A stretch of 17,083 nt of DNA, from NCBI GenBank assembly GCA_030454085.1, contig JAKDJD010000046.1:1-17083 (forward strand), read 5' to 3'. Shown piece by piece: positions 6,480 through 14,542 of this stretch. The stretch's first letter is position 1; each line of letters opens with the position of its first letter. This stretch comes from Kocuria sp. GTDB lineage: Bacteria; Actinomycetota; Actinomycetes; Actinomycetales; Micrococcaceae. The notes beneath the pieces were generated by a model. It was not told the DNA's origin. It worked only from the letters and a program-made list of their open reading frames with translations, and searched no databases. The position numbers were made by a program, and so were the translations under genes.

Positions 6480-8153
6480 GTGGATTTCTTGATCATCGTC
6501 ATCGTGATTCTGTTGGTGACCCTCGTCCTCGTGGGGGTCGGCGACAGATTCAACCTGCCGTGGCCGGTTCTGCTGACCCTCGCGACGGCCGCGATGATTT
6601 TTATCCCGGGCGTTCCGAACGTGAAGGTCCAGCCCGAACTCATTCTGCCGATCTTCCTGCCGCCCCTGTTGTGGGCGCTCGGCCAACGGGCCAGCTGGCA
6701 GATGTTCCGGACCAACTGGCGCGCTATCGTGACCTATTCGGTGGTCCTGGTCACCCTCACCATCCTTGCGGTCATGTGGACGTCGATGGTCTTCATCCCC
6801 GGGATGACGGTCGCGGCGGCCGTCGCGATCGGCGCCGCCGTCGCTCCGCCTGACCCAGTCGCCGTGGAAGCCGTGTCGGAGCCCGTGGGAATCCCCCGGC
6901 GTATCGTCGCGACGCTCCAGACCGAGGGGCTCTTCAACGACGCCGTCTCCTTGGTCGCCTTCCAGGCCGCGCTCGCAGCCATCACGGTCAACAGCCACCT
7001 GTCTGCGCCGTTGTTGGTTCTCGAATTCCTGTACACGGCCGTCGCCGCCGTGGCGATCGGTCTGTTTTTCGGGTGGCTCGGCGGCGTTGCACGTCGTCAC
7101 CTCAACTCGAGCGTCGCCCGGTCCGGGCTGACCCTGATTATTCCGTTTGCCGTATATATCGCTTCGGAAGAAGTGCATGCTTCCGGCGTCATTGCCGTGG
7201 TGGTCGCGGCCGTCCAGATGTCCAGCACGATGGGCGATCTGGAACCCGAGGACCGACTGACTGGTACCGCATTTTGGGAAGTCATCGAAATGTTGATCAC
7301 CGGCGTCGCCTTCGGCCTGATCGGGCTTCAGGTGCGTCAGGTGATCATCGATGCCGGGGACCGCATTGGGGAGATGATCCTTCACGGAGGCATCATCGCC
7401 GCGGTCGTGATTCTGCTCCGCCTGGCCTGGATGGTTCTGATCGTGGCCTTCAACCACGTCAAGAAGAGCCAGCCGATGACCCCTCGGTCCCTGGGCGAGG
7501 CGCTCGTGATGACCTGGTCCGGAATGCGCGGACTCGTGACCTTGGCCCTGGCCCTTTCCCTTCCGGCCGAGGGATTCGGATTCCGTTCCGAGGTCCTGGT
7601 GATCGCGACGATGGTTCTGTTGTTCACCATGGTTTTCCCCGGTCTGACTCTGCCGATCCTGGTCAAGATGCTCGGACTGGATCGGGAGGACCAACAGGAC
7701 CGCCAAGAGCGCGAGCTGCTCGAACGGGCCCGGCACGCGGCCATGCAAGCCGTGCGGCAGCACTCTGAGGATGCGCCGCCGGAAGTCGTGTCGATGGTTT
7801 CCGACATCTACCGGCGTATGGTTCCGAAGAGCCCGCAAGAGGTCGAGAACCAGGAGGTCTACGAGGCGCAGGTGGCAGAGAGGAACAAACGGCGGAAGCT
7901 CTTCGCCACCATGAGAGACACCGCCCTCAGCGCGGCCCAGGACGAAATCATCAGTGCGCGCTCCGATCGAGGCGTGGATCCGGCGACCGTGGACCATGTG
8001 CTCCGCAAACTCGATCAGATGTCGGCGGTCCAGAATCCCGACATGGCTACGATCCTTCCCGGTTTCCAACCGGGTTTCACGTCCTCGCCACCGGGCAAGA
8101 CCCAGGACAGGGCCCAGCCCTCAACCCGGAAGACACCACGGTCCGACGCCTAG
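6480..8153 (+). CDS. CPA1-family Na+/H+ (cation/proton) antiporter
   Basis: A 557-residue membrane protein with about 11-12 hydrophobic segments in residues 1-395 and a hydrophilic C-terminal tail of about 155 residues. The family's ion-binding motifs are present: APPDPVAVEAV (Asp125) and TEGLFNDAVSLVAF with the Asn153-Asp154 pair of NhaP-type electroneutral exchangers. It should exchange cytoplasmic Na+ (or K+) for H+ in pH and salt homeostasis. The tail begins DREDQQDRQERELLERARHA, a charged helical or coiled-coil stretch that could be regulatory. The start is GTG at 6480; there is no ribosome binding site, but GATAAAGT ends ten bases before it. The opposite strand also has a long open frame here, which has no family features and is a shadow. 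Confidence 0.92.
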   Translation: MDFLIIVIVILLVTLVLVGVGDRFNLPWPVLLTLATAAMIFIPGVPNVKVQPELILPIFLPPLLWALGQRASWQMFRTNWRAIVTYSVVLVTLTILAVMWTSMVFIPGMTVAAAVAIGAAVAPPDPVAVEAVSEPVGIPRRIVATLQTEGLFNDAVSLVAFQAALAAITVNSHLSAPLLVLEFLYTAVAAVAIGLFFGWLGGVARRHLNSSVARSGLTLIIPFAVYIASEEVHASGVIAVVVAAVQMSSTMGDLEPEDRLTGTAFWEVIEMLITGVAFGLIGLQVRQVIIDAGDRIGEMILHGGIIAAVVILLRLAWMVLIVAFNHVKKSQPMTPRSLGEALVMTWSGMRGLVTLALALSLPAEGFGFRSEVLVIATMVLLFTMVFPGLTLPILVKMLGLDREDQQDRQERELLERARHAAMQAVRQHSEDAPPEVVSMVSDIYRRMVPKSPQEVENQEVYEAQVAERNKRRKLFATMRDTALSAAQDEIISARSDRGVDPATVDHVLRKLDQMSAVQNPDMATILPGFQPGFTSSPPGKTQDRAQPSTRKTPRSDA

Positions 8154-8183
8154 CTGTTGCTGGCCGTGACGTTGTCTACACGT

Positions 8184-8262
8184 CTTGTAGGGGCACAGGC
8201 TCAACCTTGTGACAGCTTGTGAGTGCGCTGCTTGACGCCCCCGACAATCTCGCGCATAGATC
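8184..8262 (+). promoter_or_regulatory. promoter and direct repeats before the AraC/GyrI gene
   Basis: CTTGTGA occurs twice with a 10-bp period (8206-8212 and 8216-8222), and a related CTTGTAG lies at 8184-8190 within the inverted repeat CTACA-CGTCT-TGTAG. Direct repeats one helical turn apart are the usual form of AraC-family sites. Just downstream, TTGACG (8232-8237) and CATAGA (8255-8260) are 17 bp apart and could be the -35 and -10. The repeats would then lie immediately upstream of the -35, as for an activator. Confidence 0.4.
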
Positions 8263-8315
8263 ATCGGGCCTGCGCCCTTGTGGTTCCCTAACGTCGAGGT
8301 GGAAGGAAGGTGAGC

Positions 8316-9194
8316 ATGGAGCGACTGAACCAGGCGATCGCATCGGTTGAGCATCAGCTCGTTGAGGGCGAGGGCGAGGTCGATGTGTGTCGCGCGAGCC
8401 AGATAGCGTTGATGTCCGAGCACCATTTCCGGCGGATGTTCTCCACCTTGGCGGGCATGCCACTCTCGGAGTACGTGCGGCGGCGGCGTATGACGCTCGC
8501 GGCTGCATCGGTCGTTTCGGGACAAGAAGCGTTGCAGGACCTCGCCGTCCGGTTCGGATACGCCTCTGCTGATGCGTTCTCGCGCGCATTCAAGGCTGTC
8601 CACGGCATCGGCCCCGAGGGCGCACGTCGGCCAGGAGCAGTTCTCCGGTCGCAGCCGAAGCTCACCTTCACCATCACGATCGAAGGGAGCACGACCATGA
8701 ACTACCGCATCGTCGAAAAGGACGAGTTCACGCTGGCGGGGCTATGCACCCGCATCCCCCTCATCTATGAGGGGGTGAACCCGACCGCAGCAGAGTTCGT
8801 CGAGAAGATCACGGAGGAGCAGTGGGCGAAGGTCGATGATCTTTCCGACCAAGAGCCTGCTGGGGTGCTCAGTGTCCACGATGCGATCTCTCCGTCGCGC
8901 GAAGAAGGCACCGAGTTGGACTATTACGTCGCGGCCGCAACGAGCAGGCCGGTTCCGGACGATTTCGACCGGCTCGATGTGCCCGCGATGACGTGGCTTG
9001 TCGTGGAGTCGAACGGCGCGTTCCCCGCTGCGTTGCAGGAACTCTGGCCGAAGGCATTCGGGGAGTGGTTCCCCGCGAACCCGTACCAGAGTGTCCCTGG
9101 CCCGGAGATGGTCGTCACGGATTTCGTCGATCACGAGCAGACGCACGGCCGGTACGAACTGTGGATTCCCGTCGAGAAGACGCCAGCCTCCTGA
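8316..9194 (+). CDS. AraC-type HTH regulator with GyrI-like effector domain
   Basis: A 292-residue protein with two domains. Residues 1-110 form an AraC/XylS helix-turn-helix pair: MSEHHFRRMFSTLAGMPLSEYVRRRR and DLAVRFGYASADAFSRAFKAVHGIGP, the second helix pair being the conserved signature. Residues 128-290 form a GyrI/Rob/SbmC-type small-molecule-binding domain (MNYRIVEKDEFTLAGL at its start, HGRYELWIPV at its end). Such proteins, like Rob, activate stress or efflux genes on binding hydrophobic ligands; the ligand here is unknown. I chose the ATG at 8316, five bases after GGAAGGAAGG; a GTG at 8310 in frame is the alternative. An internal ATG at 8697 with its own GAAGGGAG box begins exactly at the GyrI domain. 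The target genes are not evident; an IS remnant follows. Confidence 0.9.
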   Translation: MERLNQAIASVEHQLVEGEGEVDVCRASQIALMSEHHFRRMFSTLAGMPLSEYVRRRRMTLAAASVVSGQEALQDLAVRFGYASADAFSRAFKAVHGIGPEGARRPGAVLRSQPKLTFTITIEGSTTMNYRIVEKDEFTLAGLCTRIPLIYEGVNPTAAEFVEKITEEQWAKVDDLSDQEPAGVLSVHDAISPSREEGTELDYYVAAATSRPVPDDFDRLDVPAMTWLVVESNGAFPAALQELWPKAFGEWFPANPYQSVPGPEMVVTDFVDHEQTHGRYELWIPVEKTPAS

Positions 9195-9216
9195 ACGCCT
9201 GGCCTCGATGCCTTGT

Positions 9217-9243
9217 CCCCCGGTGCGACCCTCGCACCGGGGG
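9217..9243 (+). terminator. strong hairpin after the AraC/GyrI gene
   Basis: CCCCCGGTGCG (9217-9227) and CGCACCGGGGG (9233-9243) are perfect 11-bp arms around a five-base loop, 22 bp after the stop codon, followed by gcaactttct. It is a likely intrinsic terminator. It also lies just before the transposase and just after a TGT, so it could instead belong to the left end of the IS. Confidence 0.65.
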
Positions 9244-9266
9244 GCAACTTTCTCCACAGGAATGAT

Positions 9267-10282
9267 ATGCCCCACGCCAATGCCCCACTCACGACCGAAG
9301 GCCGATACCGACTGATAGAACGCTGCCGTACCCGCCCATTTCGCATGTCGCTGCCGAGATGGGTATCTCCCGCGCGACCGCGTCGAAATGGGTCAGCAGA
9401 TACAAGCGCTTCGGCGACATCGGCCTACTCGACCGCTCCTCGACACCACGATGCCAACCATCCGCAACGGACTCCGCCACGATCGTCCAGGTCGAATCGA
9501 TGCGGCGACAACACAAGTGGTCGGCAGCGCGAATCGAGTTCGAACTCACACGCGAAGGCATCGCGATCAGCCGTCGCACGGTGTCCCGCGTGTTGCTCCA
9601 GCTCGGCCTCAACCGGCGCAGGTTCATCGACCCGAACGGCGAGTCAAACCGAGAACCGCAGCGGATCGTCGCCGAACGCCCCGGCCATATGGTTCATGTC
9701 GACGTGAAGAAGGTCGGTCGCATCTCCGACGGCGGCGGCTGGCGCGTCCACGGACGCGATAGTCCTCAGGCTCGCGCGGTCGAGCGAACGAAGAAGCGCG
9801 GCAGCCGGAGCGGCTACGCCTACCTCCACTCCGCCGTCGACGGACATACCCGCCTTGCCTACTCCGAAGCCCTCGACGATGAGCAGGGAACGACTGCTGC
9901 TGGATTTCTCGAACGCACGAAGACATGGTTCGCAGCCCACGGCATCACCGCGATTGAGCGGGTCGTCACCGACAACGGCGCGTGCTACCGATCCAAGGTT
10001 TTCGCAGAAGCGGTGCTCCCGGCACGGTATCAGCGAATCACACCCTTCACGCCGCGCCATAACGGGAAAGTTGAGCGGTACCACAGGATCCTCGCCGAAG
10101 AGTTCCTCTACGCCCGAACCTGGCGCTCAGAACAAGAACGAGCTGACGGGCTTGTGCTCTGGAACCTGCACTACAACTACCACCGGCCGCACGGCGCACA
10201 CGACGGTCAACCACCAGCATCGGCGGCTCCCAGTGCTGTCAAGAACGTCCTGGCCTCATACAGCAGGCACAGCGGGCCATGA
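9267..10282 (+). pseudogene. IS481-family transposase, frameshifted
   Basis: The N-terminal part reads MPHANAPLTTEGRYRLIE from the ATG at 9267, as intact IS481 transposases do. Near 9338 the homologous reading moves by -1: CGC-CCA in one frame, then ISHVAAEMGISRATASKWVSR in the other. The rest is intact to the stop at 10282: helix-turn-helix and linker (DRSSTPR), then the RNase H-like DDE core with Asp in HMVHVDVKKVGRI, Asp in VVTDNGACY and Glu in NGKVERYHRIL, and the usual NYHRPHGAHDGQPPAS end. Translation from an ATG at 9359 would give 307 residues without the first part of the HTH. IS481 enzymes normally come from one frame, so this is best read as a disabled copy. The last residues (SRHSGP) run past the usual end, consistent with a lost right terminus. 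Confidence 0.85.
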
Positions 10283-10294
10283 TGAAATAGGAGT

Positions 10295-10504
10295 ATGAAT
10301 TATCGCGTCTTCCTCACTCCCGCGTATCTGACCTCTTTGCTCGTGCTCCTCGTGGGGGCCGTTCTCATCACCGCCCACCTGGGAATCCTGGGGTGGATCC
10401 TGGTTCTCGCAGGGGTCGCCCTCAACGTCGTGGCGTCCATGGTGAGCCACAATCGCGAGGAGCTCCGCCGTGCCGAAAGTGAGGGCAAGACCCCGGCGTC
10501 GTAA
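10295..10504 (+). CDS. small two-helix membrane protein, unknown function
   Basis: A 69-residue protein: a short N-terminus, two hydrophobic helices (about 11-27 and 31-48, joined by a HLGILG turn), and a charged C-terminal tail (SHNREELRRAESEGKTPAS). I do not recognise the family; similar tiny integral membrane proteins are common and unnamed in actinobacteria. An AGGAG sits only one base before the ATG, too close for normal use. TGAAAT six bases upstream would fit leaderless transcription only weakly. The IS remnant ends 12 bp before the start, so the original promoter may have been displaced. It is convergent with the MarR gene and separated from it by a strong hairpin. Confidence 0.7.
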   Translation: MNYRVFLTPAYLTSLLVLLVGAVLITAHLGILGWILVLAGVALNVVASMVSHNREELRRAESEGKTPAS

Positions 10505-10546
10505 GGCTCCGGAGGCCGCCTGATCTTCGAGCGAGGGCAGACAGAA

Positions 10547-10594
10547 GAAGACCCGGGGCCGCGACATCGGTCGCGACCCCGGGTCGAAGTCTTC
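10547..10594. terminator. bidirectional terminator hairpin
   Basis: ACCCGGGG-C-CGCGAC (10551-10565) and GTCGCG-A-CCCCGGGT (10570-10584) pair along 14 bp with a single C/A mismatch and an ATCG loop. Outer GAAGAC (10547-10552) and GTCTTC (10589-10594) repeat the symmetry. It lies between two convergent genes and can stop transcription both ways, though T-runs are weak. Confidence 0.75.
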
Positions 10595-10610
10595 CGTGCC
10601 TCCCTAGGGC

Positions 10611-11084
10611 CTAATCGTTGAGCAGGCGTTCGCGCACGCGAGCGAAAATACGTTCCACGGATTCGGCCTCTTCGACCGTGACGAGGTCCGCGACGAGCTC
10701 CTCCACGTGGCGTCCGTGCATCTCACGGGCCTCGAGGAAGACCTCGAGACCGTGATTCGTCAATTCGGCGAACGCGGCCCGGCCGTCCGATACGTCCTCG
10801 ATGCGACGCAAAATTCCCTTGTCGCAGAGGACTCCGACTTGATAACTCAGCCGTGACGGGGAGAAGACCATGATGTGGGCGATATCTCCGAGCCGCATGC
10901 GGTTGTCGGGCGCGTTGTACAACAACTGGCAGACGTCGTAGTCGGCCAGGCGCAACGGTGTGTCCTTGCGGAGCAACTGATCGAGGCGGTTCGTGAGCAT
11001 CTGCGATGTCTCGAAGAACTGTCGCCACGAGGTCTTTCTTATTCGTGCATCAGTATCAACTGGTTCCTGTTGCAACTCTGTCAC
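10611..11084 (-). CDS. MarR-family transcriptional regulator
   Basis: A 157-residue winged-helix repressor. After an N-terminal dimerisation helix (WRQFFETSQMLTNRLDQLL), the wing-helix domain spans about 46-115: MRLGDIAHIMVFSPSRLSYQVGVLCDKGILRRIEDVSDGRAAFAELTNHG, with the DGR turn in the wing as in MarR. The rest is the C-terminal dimer helix. I chose GTG at 11084 because AAGGGGG lies six bases upstream and the protein then begins VTELQQEP; an in-frame upstream start at 11123 has no such support. The start codon lies in an 8-bp palindrome TCACGTGA (11081-11088), a possible autoregulatory site. It has no co-directional target directly downstream; the ligand and regulon are unknown. Confidence 0.92.
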   Translation of the reverse strand: MTELQQEPVDTDARIRKTSWRQFFETSQMLTNRLDQLLRKDTPLRLADYDVCQLLYNAPDNRMRLGDIAHIMVFSPSRLSYQVGVLCDKGILRRIEDVSDGRAAFAELTNHGLEVFLEAREMHGRHVEELVADLVTVEEAESVERIFARVRERLLND

Positions 11085-11284
11085 GTGATTCCCCCTTGGT
11101 GGTCCTATTGTGCGCGGAGCCATCCGTCCCGCGCGGCAACGCGAGGTGACGGCTATGACGCCACAAATTCAAAGAGTACTAGCATTTCTTCTCGTCAAAG
11201 CATTCGCTTCACAGTGTTATGTGACCATCCTGTGAGAGCGTCCGGATCCGGAAACGGGTGTAATACCCCTAGTCAGAGCACGAT
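11085..11284. other. intergenic region upstream of the MarR gene
   Basis: This 200-bp gap contains several inverted repeats: TCACA-GTGTTA-TGTGA (11209-11224), the perfect palindrome TCCGGATCCGGA (11241-11252), and GGGT-GTAAT-ACCC just before the response-regulator stop, which may act as its terminator. A TTGACG is present on the minus strand but without a well-spaced -10. No gene is seen. Confidence 0.4.
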
Positions 11285-11947
11285 TCAGCGGTCCAGGAAA
11301 GCGAGGACCGCACGTACGCGCCGATTTCCGGCATCCGTATCCAGGCCCAGCTTGTCGAAGATGTTTCCAATGTGTTTGGCGACGGTCGCGGAGGAAACAT
11401 AGAGTTCCTGTTCGATTTCCGTGTTCGCTTTCCCCTCGGCCATGAGTTTGAGAATCTCAAGCTCCCGCGGCGTCAGCCGGTCCATGGCGGTGGATCTGCT
11501 GTCCGCAGCCGCATTGCCCATGAGGTGTTTGACGACGTCGGGGTCGATGACGGTCCCGCCCTCGGCCACGGTCTCCAGGGCGCGTGCGAAGTCCTCGATC
11601 TTGCCCACCCGGTCCTTGAGCAAATACCCCAGGCCCGAGGAATCCGAGGAGAACAGCTCGCGGGCGTACGCCGACGCAATGTACTGCGAGAGAACCAGGA
11701 CAGGGAGCTGCGGATACTTCGCTCGAAGCGAATGTGCGGCTTGCAATCCGTCCGACGAGTTGTTCGGGGGCATGCGGACATCGGTGATCACGACGTCGAC
11801 CCCTTCCTCGCTCTGGGCCTGGTCCACCGCAGTCAGCAGCCCGGGGGCATCCCCGACCTCACGGATCACCTCGTGCCCGAGGCGTTTGAGGACCATCACG
11901 AGCCCTTCGCGGAGGAGGGTCGAATCTTCGGCGAGAACGATGCGCAC
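11285..11947 (-). CDS. NarL/LuxR-type response regulator
   Basis: A 220-residue two-domain response regulator. The receiver domain (about 1-125) has the acidic pocket Glu7-Asp8, the phosphoacceptor Asp56 in VVITDVRMPP, the Ser/Thr switch in VLVLSQY, and the conserved Lys in GYLLKDRVG. The LuxR-type helix-turn-helix (about 155-210) reads LTPRELEILKLMAEGKANTEI and VSSATVAKHIGNIFDKLGL. The GTG start at 11947 follows AAAGGG. It is encoded 48 bp after the histidine kinase stop on the same strand and is its obvious partner. The genes regulated are not evident. Confidence 0.95.
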   Translation of the reverse strand: MRIVLAEDSTLLREGLVMVLKRLGHEVIREVGDAPGLLTAVDQAQSEEGVDVVITDVRMPPNNSSDGLQAAHSLRAKYPQLPVLVLSQYIASAYARELFSSDSSGLGYLLKDRVGKIEDFARALETVAEGGTVIDPDVVKHLMGNAAADSRSTAMDRLTPRELEILKLMAEGKANTEIEQELYVSSATVAKHIGNIFDKLGLDTDAGNRRVRAVLAFLDR

Positions 11948-11995
11948 GGTGCCCTTTCTGGGGAGACTGCTGTGTCGGTGGGGAAGGCTGGTGAT

Positions 11996-13378
11996 CTAGG
12001 GGTGATGGATGGTGGCGGCTTCGTCGTCGGCCGCGGGTCGGTTCTCCCCCAAGGGTATCGACCCGTAGAGCGTGGTCGGGCCGCCCAAGGGTGAGACCAG
12101 CCGGACGCTTCCGTCCATGGTCTGGACACGCTCGTTCAGGCCAGAGATCCCGCCGCCCGCGCTGGAGTCGGCGCCACCCTGGCCGTTGTCCGTGATCTCG
12201 ATGGTGAACACGTTGTTTTCCGTGTAGGCGGTGATCCAGATGGTGTTCGCGGTCGAATGTTTGAGGGCGTTGGTCACGGCTTCGCTCGCGATGTAATACG
12301 CGGTGCGCTGGATATCCTTCGGGAGTCGGTCTTCGGCCCGGTAGACAAGTTCCACCGGAAGCATCGAGTGCGTCGCGAGCTCCTCGAGGGCTGCCCGCAG
12401 GCCGTGGTCTTCCAAGACGGCAGGGTAGATTCCTCGAACCGTGTTCCGCAGCGTCTGCAGGGCATGGTCCATCTGCTCCTGGGCGCGGGAGACCTCGTGT
12501 CGGGCGGCGTCGACGTCGATACCCTGCCTTTCGAGGGATTGGAGCTCGAACTCGGCCATTCCGAGCCTCAGGGTCAGGTTCACGAGTTCCTGCTGGACAC
12601 CATCGTGCAGGTCCCGTTCAATGCGCCGTCTCTCCGACTCGAAAGAGTCCATGATGCGTGCCCGGGACGAGGTGAGTTGTCGGACCTGGCGCTCGATCTC
12701 CTCGGGCCGGGGACTCAGCAGGGTCTTCGAGACGGACCCGGTGGTCGCGGCGACCAGGCCGTTGATGTAGGCGAAGACGATGAGCGCCACAAGGGCGACG
12801 AGCGGGAATTTCCACCAGTCCTCGGGCGTGATGTCGCCGTGGATGACGAGACGGAGGAACGAGAAGATACCCGGGACCTCGCCCCTCGACAACGTTCTGT
12901 GGAGGGACCCGGTCAAGAACCACAGACCGGCCATGCTCGCCAGGGTGAAAGCTTCGAAGAACAACAGGATCGTCGAAAAGATCCCGAAGACCCCGGCGAC
13001 CACGAGGGCCAGCACGTTGCGCCAGGAGGCCGGCTCTCGATACCTGGTCTTGACCCACTCCATGAACGGTCTGAGGGGCATGCTCACATTGGCCTGAGGA
13101 ACCTCCGGGAAGCCCAACATCCACAGTCGGCCGCGCTCAATGTATCCGAACCACAGCCCAATGATGGGAAGGAGCGCGAGTGCCAGCACCGGGAATCCGA
13201 AGAAGGTGATGCTCAGGACAGAATCATTCGTCGAGACGAGGCCGACGAGCGTGAATGCGGCCACCATCGCGACGAGGAACATCATGGGCTGGAGAAGGAG
13301 CGCGCACAGGGCAACCCACGGGCCCGAAGAGACGAGGTACCAGGGGCTCGCCAGCTTGCGCCACATCGATGCTTTCAT
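11996..13378 (-). CDS. sensor histidine kinase (HisKA_3, Sensor domain)
   Basis: A 460-residue membrane-bound kinase. Residues 1-215 hold four hydrophobic stretches (about 20-50, 53-80, 121-157 and 190-213), the layout of the actinobacterial 'Sensor' membrane domain, with little outside the membrane. The dimerisation/phosphotransfer helix has ERRRIERDLHDGVQQELVN with phospho-accepting His258. The HATPase domain has the N-box EAVTNALKH (Asn370), DNGQGG (397-402) and GGGISGLNERV (408-418). It should phosphorylate the response regulator encoded 48 bp downstream. A domain without an external loop suggests that it senses the membrane or envelope state; that is inference. The ATG at 13378 follows GAGAGGAA at good spacing. 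Confidence 0.95.
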   Translation of the reverse strand: MKASMWRKLASPWYLVSSGPWVALCALLLQPMMFLVAMVAAFTLVGLVSTNDSVLSITFFGFPVLALALLPIIGLWFGYIERGRLWMLGFPEVPQANVSMPLRPFMEWVKTRYREPASWRNVLALVVAGVFGIFSTILLFFEAFTLASMAGLWFLTGSLHRTLSRGEVPGIFSFLRLVIHGDITPEDWWKFPLVALVALIVFAYINGLVAATTGSVSKTLLSPRPEEIERQVRQLTSSRARIMDSFESERRRIERDLHDGVQQELVNLTLRLGMAEFELQSLERQGIDVDAARHEVSRAQEQMDHALQTLRNTVRGIYPAVLEDHGLRAALEELATHSMLPVELVYRAEDRLPKDIQRTAYYIASEAVTNALKHSTANTIWITAYTENNVFTIEITDNGQGGADSSAGGGISGLNERVQTMDGSVRLVSPLGGPTTLYGSIPLGENRPAADDEAATIHHP

Positions 13379-13599
13379 GGTTCCTCTCGTTGACGTCCGT
13401 CGCTCGTGCGGGAGACGTTACCCTGTTCGTCGCGTCCGGGCCGACCCTGGAAGTGCCCGATGACTTGGTGGGCGAAGGTGCTGTGGTCGAGACGGATTCG
13501 CCGCCACCAGCGGGAGCGGGCTCTTCCGGGGTCGGCCGGACGCTACATTTCCATGGTCTCGCACACCCGTGCCGGGATCAGTGGGGAACGCTCTGAACC

Positions 13600-13623
13600 C
13601 GGGGTAGAGCTGGCTCTACCCCG
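13600..13623 (-). terminator. hairpin at the 3' end of the esterase gene
   Basis: CGGGGTAGAGC (13600-13610) and GCTCTACCCCG (13613-13623) are perfect 11-bp arms with a two-base centre. The esterase stop codon (13616-13618) lies in the right arm. There is no T-run on the minus strand. It may end the esterase transcript before the kinase gene. Confidence 0.5.
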
Positions 13624-14536
13624 TCGGATCCGGCGGGGACAACGGTTCGGATCCGGTCGCCGGACGTGCGCAGACCCGAGCGCCCAAGCCGAAGAAATCC
13701 GCAATGACATCGGCGGCCACGAACGCTCGAGTGCCGGGTCCGAGACTCGCGACGACGTCGTGCGGTGCGGGAACCACGTGCCCCATGCCGTGCACCGTCC
13801 ACAAGTGCACCGGTTCTTTGCCTCGCTCCGACCATTCGGACACGACAACGCCGTGGTGGGGATGCTTCTCGGACGGGGAGGTACTGATCCCATTGCGCTC
13901 GGCGAAGTAGCCGGCGGATTCTGGCGCCGACAGGACGGCGCCGCGGGATTGCTTCCCCCAGAGTGATGCCTGGCCTCCGGCGTAGGGTGCCAAGGGATCC
14001 GCCGTGCCGTGGATCGCGAGCAGGCGAACGGGCTTCGGAACAGTGGGCAATCCGTCCGCGAGCAAGAAATTCTCCGGGGTGGGTTGGGTCGCTGCGATCG
14101 TCGCCGCGCCCGACAAGAGTTTGGGCGCCTCATGGATCAGCCGGAGAACCATCTGGCCGCCGTTGGAATACCCGACGGCGAAGACCCTGGTCGGATCGAT
14201 GTCGTGCGTCTGTCGGAGTCGTCTGATGGTGGCCGCGGTGAAGGCGACGTCGTCGATCCCGAGTTCACGGGACCGGAAGTCTGCGCCCACGCGGGAATCG
14301 TTGAAGTGCCGCTCAAAGCCGTCCACGTACGCCATCACGGCTCCGGTGCGGGCAGCGACACCGTCGAAGGTTCCGGCGGTGAATTTGCGGAAGACCCGGG
14401 AATTCTGCTGCGACCCGTGGAAAAGGAGCACGAGCGGTGCTTTCTCCTCCACATGGCTCGGCGCCACGACGGTCAGGGTGCGCTCGCGCCCCTGGAGCCC
14501 GATCGACTCTCGGCTCACGGTCAGGGAAGTGCTCAC
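13616..14536 (-). CDS. PHB-depolymerase-like alpha/beta-hydrolase esterase
   Basis: A 306-residue alpha/beta hydrolase of the LpqC/feruloyl-esterase-like PHB depolymerase group. The oxyanion-hole segment VLLFHGSQQN (37-45), the nucleophile elbow GYSNGG (Ser124), the acid in HGTADPLAPY (Asp180) and the catalytic His in VHGMGHVVP (His253) are all present. Unlike many relatives it has no signal peptide or lipobox, so it should be cytoplasmic. The natural ester substrate is unknown. I chose GTG at 14536 over an in-frame ATG at 14587: the protein then begins MSTSLTVSRE, and a well-formed TTCACG/TACGAT promoter ends six bases before it, indicating a leaderless mRNA. The upstream VOC gene is 90 bp away on the same strand. 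Confidence 0.88.
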   Translation of the reverse strand: MSTSLTVSRESIGLQGRERTLTVVAPSHVEEKAPLVLLFHGSQQNSRVFRKFTAGTFDGVAARTGAVMAYVDGFERHFNDSRVGADFRSRELGIDDVAFTAATIRRLRQTHDIDPTRVFAVGYSNGGQMVLRLIHEAPKLLSGAATIAATQPTPENFLLADGLPTVPKPVRLLAIHGTADPLAPYAGGQASLWGKQSRGAVLSAPESAGYFAERNGISTSPSEKHPHHGVVVSEWSERGKEPVHLWTVHGMGHVVPAPHDVVASLGPGTRAFVAADVIADFFGLGARVCARPATGSEPLSPPDPTG

Positions 14537-14542
14537 CGCATC

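Larger units (their letters stand above)
9214..10282 (+). mobile_element. IS481-family element, degenerate and probably truncated
   Basis: The element is recognised from its transposase. IS481-family ends start with TGT; TGTCCCCCGG at 9214 is the only reasonable candidate for the left end. No matching inverted repeat ending in ACA is visible after the transposase, where the next gene starts only 12 bp downstream. The right end therefore seems lost, and both boundaries are approximate. No target duplication could be identified. Confidence 0.55.

Noticed and set aside
6390..8069. 559-codon open frame antisense to the antiporter
   Set aside because: The translation is His/Asp/Gly-rich low-complexity, the mirror of hydrophobic codons, while the plus strand encodes a clear CPA1 transporter.
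9331..9345. Programmed -1 frameshift in the transposase
   Set aside because: The CCCATTT site does not allow good re-pairing of the second tRNA, and IS481 transposases are normally made from one frame. Mutation or sequencing error is simpler.
11209..11224. CRP-like site (TCACA-N6-TGTGA)
   Set aside because: The half-sites are in the reverse order to the CRP/GlxR consensus TGTGA-N6-TCACA, so it is not a match.
12257..13393. 378-codon open frame antisense to the histidine kinase
   Set aside because: No domain features; the minus strand carries all kinase motifs.
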